8,630 bases of DNA, from contig JAUVUO010000041.1 of the NCBI GenBank assembly GCA_030601015.1, positions 1-8,630 on the forward strand, in the 5' to 3' direction. Positions 1 through 5,349 of the stretch are shown here, one piece after another. The notes beneath the pieces are model-generated. The model was given only the letters and a program-made list of their open reading frames with translations, had not been told where the DNA came from and made no database searches. The stretch is from Candidatus Omnitrophota bacterium (GTDB lineage: Bacteria > Omnitrophota > Gorgyraeia > Duberdicusellales > 4484-171). Each line of letters begins with the position of its first letter. The stretch's first letter is position 1. A program made the position numbers and the translations under genes.

Positions 1-374
1 AAACAATCGAAAAAGCTTTTTCATGTTTTGTCGGGGACATCGAACAGATACCTCCTATGGTCAGTGCTTTAAGAGTTAAGGGTAAAAGATTATATGATTT
101 AGCCAGACGTGGAATAACAGTTAAACGGGATCCCCGGAATATAACAATCCATTCTATAAAAATTAAAAAGTATGATTTGCCGTATATCGAGTTTTGTGTC
201 CATTGTTCCAAGGGTACATATGTGAGGAAACTTGCTGAGGATATTGGTGAAAAACTTGGGTGTGGAGCTCATATGGTGAAGATATTGCGTTTAAGCATAG
301 GACCATATAAATTGAAAGAAGCAGTGGAATTGAAAGATATAAATGAAGGTTGTTTACGAAAGATTGCCCTCTAA
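1..374 (+). CDS. truB: tRNA pseudouridine(55) synthase TruB, 3' part only
   Basis: This is the C-terminal part of TruB, which converts U55 to pseudouridine in the T-loop of tRNA. The reading frame is open from the left edge (first whole codon at 3); the start and the catalytic Asp motif lie outside the window. Visible family motifs are QIPPMVSALRVKGKRLYDLA near the start of the visible part, then CSKGTYVRKLAEDIG followed by LGCGAHMVKILRLSIGPY, which match the conserved TruB blocks around the uracil pocket. An ATG at 57 is an internal methionine of the PPMVSA motif, not the start. The protein stops about 20 residues after the IGPY motif, so the C-terminal PUA-like domain of longer TruBs is missing; this looks like a short-form TruB. 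Its last 32 bases overlap the start of ribF, so the two are probably co-transcribed and translationally linked. Confidence 0.93.
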   Translation, partial: TIEKAFSCFVGDIEQIPPMVSALRVKGKRLYDLARRGITVKRDPRNITIHSIKIKKYDLPYIEFCVHCSKGTYVRKLAEDIGEKLGCGAHMVKILRLSIGPYKLKEAVELKDINEGCLRKIAL

Positions 375-1299
375 AAGAATACAGTGTGTAGCAGCTATAG
401 GTGTTTTTGACGGCGTACATCTTGGACATCAATTCATTCTTAAAAAGATAAAAGAAGAATCAGAAAAAAAATCTTTATCTTCATTAGCTATTACTTTTGA
501 TGTATTACCTCAGCAGTTTTTGTATGAGAATTTAATTCATTCCGGCCGTCATCCCCTCAAGAAATTTCTTGGTTATATTACGGATTTTGAACAAAAAAAA
601 GAATTTATAAAACTTACAGGGATAGACTGTGTTTGGTTTTTGAAAACCAACAAATATCTTCTTGAATTATCCGCTCATGATTTTATAAATCATATATTTA
701 AGTATTTCGAGATAAAGAAAATTATTGTTGGTGAAGATTTTTGTTTTGGATACAAAGGCCGGGGAGATGTAAAATACTTAAAAAAACTTGGAAAAGAATA
801 TAGTTTTACAGTTAGAGTTTTAAAGAAAAAAACTAAAAATAAAAAAGTTATCAGCAGCTCTAGAATTAGAAAGCTAATAAAAGAAGGCTGCTTTGAAAAA
901 AATAAAATGATTTTAAGCAGGAATTTTATTTTAAAGGGAAAAGTTGTTAAAGGTAATGGAGTGGGGTCTAAATTAGGGTTTCCTACAGCGAATATAGCAC
1001 CTTTTGATTATGTTTTACCGGCAGTAGGGGTTTATTCCGCGTATGTTGTTGTGAGCAAAAAAAAATATTTAGCTGCCGTTAATATAGGCAGCCGGCCCAC
1101 ATTAGAGAATTCCGAAAAAGTTGTTGTAGAGGCCCACATAATAAATTTTAAAAGAAATATTTTGGGTAAAAATATAAAAATATTTTTTGTTGATAGAATA
1201 AGGAAAGAACATAAATTTAAAACATTGGATAAATTAAAATTCGCTATTTCCCAAGATGTGAATCATATCATTTCAAAATACAACAATCTACCCTTTTAA
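343..1299 (+). CDS. ribF: bifunctional riboflavin kinase / FAD synthetase RibF
   Basis: This cytosolic enzyme phosphorylates riboflavin to FMN and then adenylylates FMN to FAD. The 318 residues are the usual family length. The N-terminal nucleotidyltransferase (FAD synthetase) domain shows GVFDGVHLGH at residues 20-29, TFD at 51-53, the VGEDFCFGYKGRGD block at 129-142 and the SSSRIR motif at 171-176. The C-terminal riboflavin kinase domain, from about residue 195, shows GKVVKGNG, LGFPTANI at 211-218 (PTAN nucleotide-binding motif), VNIGSRPT at 246-253 and VEAHIINF at 262-269, whose Glu263 fits the proposed catalytic base. The usual FDPxP motif after the first strand reads FDVLP. The ATG at 343 is chosen because it places the standard short N-terminal strand before the GVFDG motif; it overlaps truB by 32 bases and has only a weak ribosome binding site, so coupling to truB translation is likely. 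Confidence 0.96.
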   Translation: MKVVYERLPSKRIQCVAAIGVFDGVHLGHQFILKKIKEESEKKSLSSLAITFDVLPQQFLYENLIHSGRHPLKKFLGYITDFEQKKEFIKLTGIDCVWFLKTNKYLLELSAHDFINHIFKYFEIKKIIVGEDFCFGYKGRGDVKYLKKLGKEYSFTVRVLKKKTKNKKVISSSRIRKLIKEGCFEKNKMILSRNFILKGKVVKGNGVGSKLGFPTANIAPFDYVLPAVGVYSAYVVVSKKKYLAAVNIGSRPTLENSEKVVVEAHIINFKRNILGKNIKIFFVDRIRKEHKFKTLDKLKFAISQDVNHIISKYNNLPF

Positions 1300-1344
1300 C
1301 AGCCGCGGTTTATTGTGTTTCAAGAATTTGTTTAATAAAATATC

Positions 1345-1373
1345 TTGACAAACTTAAGGCGGGGTTATATATT
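1345..1373 (+). promoter_or_regulatory. Predicted sigma70-type promoter of the mraZ/dcw operon
   Basis: A perfect -35 hexamer TTGACA (1345-1350) and a 5/6 -10 hexamer TATATT (1368-1373) are separated by exactly 17 bases, in the only gap between ribF and mraZ. Transcription would start near 1380, leaving a leader of roughly 25 bases before the mraZ ATG. This is the strongest promoter match I could see in the window and the expected place for the main dcw operon promoter. No terminator hairpin is visible between ribF and this site, so read-through from truB-ribF may add to it. Confidence 0.75.
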
Positions 1374-1380
1374 TATATGG

Positions 1381-1405
1381 TGGAGTAAAAGGGAGTGAAG
1401 TGGAA
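1381..1405 (+). promoter_or_regulatory. Putative MraZ operator: three 10-base-spaced G-rich repeats over the mraZ ribosome binding site
   Basis: Three five-base units, TGGAG (1381-1385), GGGAG (1391-1395) and TGGAA (1401-1405), recur with an exact 10-base period. This is the geometry known for MraZ operators (TGGGN units separated by five bases) upstream of mraZ in Escherichia coli. A fourth in-phase G-run, GGGGT, lies at 1361-1365 inside the promoter spacer. The middle unit is also the Shine-Dalgarno sequence (AGGGAGTG at 1390-1397, seven bases before the ATG), so a G-rich ribosome site contributes part of the signal. MraZ bound here would cover the transcription start region. The role as an operator is inferred from spacing and position. 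Confidence 0.5.
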
Positions 1406-1842
1406 TGTGGTATGGCGAATATACTCATAAGATTGATGAAAAAGACAGATTTATACTACCGTCTAAATTCAGAGAAAAAATTAAAACCCTTAAAGAGAAA
1501 AAGTTTTTTATAACAAGAGGTCTTGATGGGTGTTTATTCCTTTTTGCTGAAGATGCTTGGCGTAAATTGGAGGATAAGTTAAAGATTCTTTCTTTTACTA
1601 AGAAGCAGTCAAGACATTTTAATCGTTTATATTTTAGTGGTGCTTCGGAAGTAGATGTAGATACTCAAGGCAGGATAACGATTACCGAGTATTTAAAAGA
1701 ATTCGCGCAGATTAAGAAAGAAATAGTTATTATAGGCGTGTCTGATAGGATAGAAATTTGGGACAAGCAGCGGTGGAATAGATTTTATAAAGAAAATCAG
1801 AAAAATTTTGAAGAGATGTCAGAGGATTTATTCGAAATGTAA
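1405..1842 (+). CDS. mraZ: Division/cell wall cluster transcriptional regulator MraZ
   Basis: MraZ is an AbrB-like (SpoVT-AbrB/MraZ fold) DNA-binding protein that forms ring-shaped oligomers and represses its own dcw operon. The 145-residue length is typical. The tandem domains each show the DxxxR motif: DEKDR at 11-15 followed by FILPSKFRE, and DTQGR at 86-90 followed by ITITEYL. FITRGLDGCLFLF (35-47), FSGASEVDVD (77-86) and VIIGVSDRIEIWD (108-120) are also family blocks and are close to the Bacillus-type sequence. The first motif has Asp where DxKGR usually has Gly; the Asp and Arg are kept. The ATG at 1405 follows an AGGGAGTG ribosome site by seven bases. It is the first gene after the predicted promoter and is followed closely by a small gene and rsmH, the normal position for mraZ. 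Confidence 0.97.
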   Translation: MWYGEYTHKIDEKDRFILPSKFREKIKTLKEKKFFITRGLDGCLFLFAEDAWRKLEDKLKILSFTKKQSRHFNRLYFSGASEVDVDTQGRITITEYLKEFAQIKKEIVIIGVSDRIEIWDKQRWNRFYKENQKNFEEMSEDLFEM

Positions 1843-1858
1843 AAGGAGTAATACTTTT

Positions 1859-1894
1859 GTGGGTGGTTTAAAAGATAAAGGAGGCAGGTTATAA
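1859..1894 (+). CDS. Possible 11-codon leader peptide coupled to the next small gene
   Basis: A GTG-initiated frame of 11 codons (MGGLKDKGGRL if GTG is read as Met) lies just after mraZ. It is preceded by AAAAGGAG at 1841-1848, ten bases before the GTG. Its TAA stop overlaps the ATG of the next gene in the string TAATG (1892-1896). This arrangement is typical of translational coupling: ribosomes ending the leader could restart on the next gene, whose own ribosome site lies inside the leader. The upstream GGAG could instead be incidental, because so short a frame can arise by chance. No known family is recognised. Confidence 0.25.
   Translation: MGGLKDKGGRL
1877..1884 (+). promoter_or_regulatory. 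Strong ribosome binding site of the 52-codon gene
   Basis: AAAGGAGG ends nine bases before the ATG at 1894. It is a near-perfect match to the anti-Shine-Dalgarno sequence and the best such site in the window. Most other starts here (ribF, rsmH, ftsI, murF, mraY) have weak or no recognisable site. It is the main evidence that the short frame downstream is a real gene. Confidence 0.8.
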
Positions 1895-2052
1895 TGAAAA
1901 AAACCTTTACCCCTCGTAAACCTAAGAACAATAAAGAAACTTTCTCGAATCCTTTTAGGCTTTCTGTAGTAAATTTTGTTGGTTTCCATATTTGCCAAAT
2001 CTGTGAACGCAAGAATAAATCGAACAGGTTATTTAAAAAAAATGGGGATTAA
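1894..2052 (+). CDS. Small basic protein with a CxxC motif, unknown function
   Basis: This 52-codon frame encodes a protein I do not recognise. It begins MKKTFTPRKPKNNKE, a strongly basic, probably flexible head. A more hydrophobic middle (FRLSVVNFVGF, 21-31) runs into HICQICERK, with His32, Cys34 and Cys37, and a basic tail (NKSNRLFKKNGD) follows. There are 13 Lys/Arg against 3 Asp/Glu. No signal peptide or convincing membrane segment is seen. The single CxxC plus nearby His could be half of a zinc site completed in a dimer, or a redox pair; nucleic-acid or ribosome association would suit the charge, but this is inference. The start is set by the AAAGGAGG site nine bases upstream. It lies 51 bases after mraZ and 27 bases before rsmH, so it should be transcribed with them. 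Reality as a gene is likely; function is unknown. Confidence 0.7.
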   Translation: MKKTFTPRKPKNNKETFSNPFRLSVVNFVGFHICQICERKNKSNRLFKKNGD

Positions 2053-2079
2053 AAAATTTGATTTCATGGAATAATTAAT

Positions 2080-3021
2080 ATGATTACTACTGGAACCTGT
2101 TTAGATAAAATGGAAGATATAAAATTAGTTCATCATTATCCTGTAATGTATAGGGAGGTTATCGACCTTCTACTTATAAAGAATAAAAATTTAATCGTTG
2201 ATTGTACATTAGGTGTAGGGTCTCTTGCAAGTAAATTTTTTGAAGTTATGAATGATGATTCATTTTTGATAGGCATAGACAAAGATGAATCATCATTGAA
2301 AGCAGCCCGTCAAAAGCTGCAATTGCTGAATGGCCGTTTTGCTTTATGTAAATCCAGTTTTTCAGATGTTGATAAAGTTTTAAAAAGTTTAAGGATAGCT
2401 AAGGCGGATGCTTTTATTTTTGATTTGGGAATTTCGAGTTATCAGTTAAATAATCCAAATCGCGGATTTAGTTTTTTAAAAGATGGCCCTTTGGATATGC
2501 GTATGGATAAAGATGGTTTTCTTTCCGCGTATGATTTGGTTAACAACTTAAGTCAAACTGAACTTGAAAATATTTTTAAAAAATTTGGAGAAGAACGATA
2601 TTCAAAACGGATAGCACAAAATATTGTAAAAGTCAGAAAGAGTAAGTCGATAGAAACAACATTCCAATTAGCCCAGATAGTAACAGATAGTGTTCCTCTT
2701 AAGGATAGATATCAGAGGATTCATCCTTCAACAAGGGTTTTTCAGGCGTTAAGAATAGCAGTTAACCGCGAATTAGAGTCTATAGAATTAGGCCTTAAGA
2801 AGGCGATATCTCTTCTATCTTTAGGGGGGAGAATAGGTGTAATATCTTTCCATTCATTAGAGGATAGGATAGTGAAAAATATTTTTAATGATTATAAATG
2901 CCGAAATTTGTTGAGGATTATTACTAAAAAACCATTAACACCTACAGAATCCGAAAGGGCGGAAAATAATCCGTCACGTTCCGCAAAATTTAGAGTCGCG
3001 GAGAAAATTAATAATTTATGA
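2080..3021 (+). CDS. rsmH: 16S rRNA (cytosine(1402)-N(4))-methyltransferase RsmH
   Basis: RsmH (MraW) uses S-adenosylmethionine to methylate N4 of C1402 in the ribosomal P site. Family blocks in order are HYPVMYREV (19-27), the SAM-binding loop DCTLGVGS (41-48), IGIDKD (64-69), FDLGISSYQL (114-123), RGFSF then GPLDMRMD (136-143), HPSTRVFQALRIAVNREL (215-232), GGRIGVISFHSLEDRIVK (249-266) and the C-terminal NPSRSAKFRVAE (297-308). The length of 313 residues is normal. The SAM loop is unusual: members normally have a GGHS-type sequence, and here the His is replaced. The start is uncertain: ATG 2080 has only a weak GGA upstream, and an in-frame ATG at 2110 would begin MEDIKLVHHYPV, closer to many family members. 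The stop overlaps the next gene by four bases (ATGA). Confidence 0.96.
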   Translation: MITTGTCLDKMEDIKLVHHYPVMYREVIDLLLIKNKNLIVDCTLGVGSLASKFFEVMNDDSFLIGIDKDESSLKAARQKLQLLNGRFALCKSSFSDVDKVLKSLRIAKADAFIFDLGISSYQLNNPNRGFSFLKDGPLDMRMDKDGFLSAYDLVNNLSQTELENIFKKFGEERYSKRIAQNIVKVRKSKSIETTFQLAQIVTDSVPLKDRYQRIHPSTRVFQALRIAVNRELESIELGLKKAISLLSLGGRIGVISFHSLEDRIVKNIFNDYKCRNLLRIITKKPLTPTESERAENNPSRSAKFRVAEKINNL

Positions 3022-3374
3022 AAAAATTTTTACCATTACTATTAATTATTATAATCTTTATGGCAGGATTAGTTTATTTAAATCAAAAAATACATATTTA
3101 TATTGAAGCCTATACTTTAAGTAATAATTATTCTAGTTATAACGAATCTATGGATAAGAGAGATTTTTTAATGAATAATCTGGCCAAAGAAATTTCGTTG
3201 GTTACGGTAAATGAATGGGGTAGAGCAGCAGACTATTCTCTCGTAGATAAGGAAAAAATATTAGTTAGAAGTATTAAGCCTACAGAAGAAATTGATGAAG
3301 ATAAATTTACAGTATATTTAGACCATTTCCTCGATATTTCAGGATTTAATGAACCGGCTTTGGCTAAAGAATAA
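3018..3374 (+). CDS. ftsL: FtsL-like bitopic cell division protein
   Basis: This 118-residue protein has the build and position of FtsL, the septal protein that with FtsB and FtsQ recruits and activates FtsW-FtsI. A short basic N-terminus (MKK) leads into a hydrophobic membrane segment at about residues 4-21. A polar, probably helical periplasmic region (about 22-60) follows that could form the FtsL coiled coil, then a segment around 61-76 ending in WGRAADYSLV that recalls the conserved end of the FtsL domain. The last 40 residues form an acidic tail. Sequence identity in FtsL is always low, so the call rests mainly on topology, length and placement between rsmH and ftsI. The start overlaps the rsmH stop (ATGA), implying translational coupling. 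A 298-base non-coding gap follows, which is unusual for this gene pair. Confidence 0.72.
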   Translation: MKKFLPLLLIIIIFMAGLVYLNQKIHIYIEAYTLSNNYSSYNESMDKRDFLMNNLAKEISLVTVNEWGRAADYSLVDKEKILVRSIKPTEEIDEDKFTVYLDHFLDISGFNEPALAKE

Positions 3375-3433
3375 AAATAAAAAGGTATTAAGTTTTTGAG
3401 AATAAGCTGATTTTTAAACCTCATTTGTTTGGA

Positions 3434-3449
3434 ATAATTTATAAATTAT
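3434..3449. repeat. 16-base perfect AT-only palindrome
   Basis: ATAATTTATAAATTAT reads the same on both strands. It lies 60 bases after the FtsL-like gene. It could be an operator-like dyad or simply a product of AT-rich composition; a site of the same size lies in the gap before mraY. Confidence 0.35.
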
Positions 3450-3615
3450 CAAATAACAGTTCAAACCGTTTTACATTTTTTTATAATGACTGTTGCAAAA
3501 TGCAGCAATCCCTGATTGCAATGTTTTAGAATATTAGTAGTTTAATCGTAATAATCAGCAGATGTTGTCAGCGGTAATATCTTTCTCTTGTATGTATACC
3601 TTGTCATATATCAAA

Positions 3616-3644
3616 TTGACGTGAAATTGTATTTAAATCATACT
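3616..3644 (+). promoter_or_regulatory. Candidate internal promoter upstream of ftsI
   Basis: TTGACG (3616-3621, 5/6 of the -35 consensus) and CATACT (3639-3644, 4/6 of the -10 consensus) are 17 bases apart, with the ftsI ATG 28 bases beyond the -10 element. The position would explain how ftsI-murE-murF are expressed despite the gap that separates them from the front of the operon. In DNA this AT-rich such matches arise often, so the call is tentative. Confidence 0.35.
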
Positions 3645-3672
3645 TTCAAAAAAATAAATAGAAATTTTTAAA

Positions 3673-5349
3673 ATGGATAAGAATGGCAAAAGGATAGGTA
3701 AAATTTATTTGGTTTTTATCTTTTTGTTTTTTTTCGTAGCGGCAAAAATTATTTATCTGCAAGTATTTAAGCAGGATTTTTTTCAGCGTCTTGCCCAGGG
3801 GCAGCATTATAAGGTTGTCCGGATAGAAGGTAAAAGAGGAAACATTTTTGATGATAAGGGCCGTATTCTTGCCACAGGTTTGAATTCTTATTCTGTTTTT
3901 GCTGATCCTTCAAGCATTTCTAACGTAAATGAAATTATTAAACTGTTAGCGTCAAATTTAAGTTTATCGAATAAGTTTTTGAAGTCTAGATTGGGGAAGA
4001 AAAAAAAGTTTGTATGGATAAAAAGGCGAGTGTCCTGGGAAATCAAAGAAAGGATAAAATCATTTAATTTGAAAGGTATAGGCTTTATCAGGGAAGAAAA
4101 AAGGTTTTATCCCCAGAATGATTTAGCCGCATCAGTTTTGGGTATTACAGATATAGATAATAAGGGGTTAGAAGGCCTGGAGTTGTATTATAATAAATAT
4201 CTTAGCGGAAAGGATGGATTTGTCAGAGTTTTGCAGGATTCCGCGGCTAGACAAATTATACTTTCTTCGCAAATAATAACTCCTCAAAGAGGAGATAATC
4301 TCGTGTTAACAATGGATGCTCAAATCCAATATTGGACAAAAATTTATCTTGAAGAGACAATTAAAAAATATGAGGCTAGGCAAGGAAGTGTGATTGTTAT
4401 GGATGCTTCTTCGGGTGAAATTAGAGCTTTAGCTAATTATCCTTCTTTTGATCCTAATAATCTCAATTCTAAATCTGCTAAAAATATAAAAAATAGAGCA
4501 ATATGTGATATGTTTGAGCCAGGATCCGTATTTAAAATAATAACTCTTTTGGCGGCAATTAGTGAAAATAAAATTTTTGATAATCAAAAAATTTTTTGTG
4601 AAAATGGAAAATTAAAAATTCCCGGCAGTATATTGCATGATTGGAAACCTTATGGGAAACTCACGTTTAGAGAAGTTTTTATGAAATCTAGTAATATAGG
4701 GATTGCTAAGATAGTTCAAGCCATTACTCCAAAAGTTTTTTATGGCTATATAAAACGATTGGGATTTGGTAAAATAACAGGAGTTGATTTAAAAGGGGAA
4801 GTTCCCGGCAGCTTGAAACCTTTTAGCCGATGGTCGAAAACATCAGCTTATATCATACCTATAGGACAGGAAATTGGAGTCAATCTTTTGCAGTTAGCCA
4901 GGGGTTTTGCGGTTATTGTTAACGGAGGATATCTTGTTCAGCCTCATTTGATAAATAAAATTTGTTCACAAGGAATTTGTGAAAATGTACCATTTAAGAG
5001 GGAAAAAGTGTTATCCTCATTAATTACTGACAAGGCAAAAGATATTCTAATTGATGTTGTTGGTAAGGGTACCGGTAAACGTGCCGGAGTTGAAGGCCGA
5101 AAAATAGGGGGCAAGACCGGTACAGCTCAGAAATACGATCCGAAAATCAAAAGGTATTCTCCTTCGAAGTATCGCGCTACATTTGTAGGATTTATAGCGG
5201 ATTTGAACCCTCCGATGGTGATTGCTGTAACTATTGATGAACCTAAAAAATCTCATTTTGGCGGTGTTGTCGCCGCGCCGGTTTTTAAAAATATCGCTAA
5301 TAAAGTAATAAAGTATATTGAAGGAGAGAGGTCTTTGGTAAGCAAATGA
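3673..5349 (+). CDS. ftsI: Septal peptidoglycan transpeptidase FtsI (class B penicillin-binding protein, PBP3-type)
   Basis: FtsI cross-links septal peptidoglycan together with the glycosyltransferase FtsW. The 558 residues show a short cytoplasmic head and one membrane anchor (about 11-30). The class B N-terminal module follows, with RGNIFDDKGRILA at 55-67 and GLEGLELYYNKYLSG at 165-179. The transpeptidase domain starts near 235 (GSVIVMDASSGEIRALANYP). Its active-site motifs are complete: SVFK at 285-288 (nucleophile Ser285), SSN at 339-341 and KTGTA at 481-485. No PASTA domain is present at the C-terminus, so this is the Gram-negative-like short form. The ATG at 3673 is the only sensible start before the membrane segment, though it lacks a clear ribosome site. 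It follows a long non-coding gap, and its stop overlaps murE by four bases. Because of the dcw context I prefer FtsI over a sporulation or elongation paralogue. Confidence 0.95.
   Translation: MDKNGKRIGKIYLVFIFLFFFVAAKIIYLQVFKQDFFQRLAQGQHYKVVRIEGKRGNIFDDKGRILATGLNSYSVFADPSSISNVNEIIKLLASNLSLSNKFLKSRLGKKKKFVWIKRRVSWEIKERIKSFNLKGIGFIREEKRFYPQNDLAASVLGITDIDNKGLEGLELYYNKYLSGKDGFVRVLQDSAARQIILSSQIITPQRGDNLVLTMDAQIQYWTKIYLEETIKKYEARQGSVIVMDASSGEIRALANYPSFDPNNLNSKSAKNIKNRAICDMFEPGSVFKIITLLAAISENKIFDNQKIFCENGKLKIPGSILHDWKPYGKLTFREVFMKSSNIGIAKIVQAITPKVFYGYIKRLGFGKITGVDLKGEVPGSLKPFSRWSKTSAYIIPIGQEIGVNLLQLARGFAVIVNGGYLVQPHLINKICSQGICENVPFKREKVLSSLITDKAKDILIDVVGKGTGKRAGVEGRKIGGKTGTAQKYDPKIKRYSPSKYRATFVGFIADLNPPMVIAVTIDEPKKSHFGGVVAAPVFKNIANKVIKYIEGERSLVSK

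Larger units (their letters stand above)
3375..3672. other. 298-base non-coding gap inside the dcw operon (ftsL-ftsI)
   Basis: All three forward frames and the reverse strand are broken by frequent stops, and no frame here has a ribosome site. Visible structure is a 16-base perfect AT-only palindrome, ATAATTTATAAATTAT (3434-3449), and a six-pair hairpin GCAATC/GATTGC with a CCT loop (3505-3519) followed by a short T-run, too weak for a confident terminator. A candidate promoter lies just before ftsI. No tRNA, known riboswitch or insertion-sequence end is recognised. The rest shows nothing I can name. Confidence 0.6.

Noticed and set aside
163..432. 89-codon reverse-strand frame across the truB-ribF junction
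   Set aside because: It is a shadow of two clearly identified forward genes.
1797..2012. 71-codon reverse-strand frame across the mraZ end and the small gene
   Set aside because: It is antisense to better-supported genes, lacks a ribosome site and resembles no family.
3455..3478. CAGTTCAAACCG as a tRNA T-arm
   Set aside because: It resembles a T-loop but the flanking bases do not form the five-pair stem, and no acceptor or anticodon arms are found around it.
3505..3530. GCAATC/GATTGC hairpin followed by TTTT as a terminator after the FtsL-like gene
   Set aside because: The stem is only six pairs with three G-C pairs and the T-run is four bases and offset, so it is too weak to call.
3562..3624. 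20-codon frame (starts MLSAVISFSCMY) before ftsI
   Set aside because: No ribosome site, no recognisable motif, and it overlaps the -35 element of the candidate ftsI promoter.
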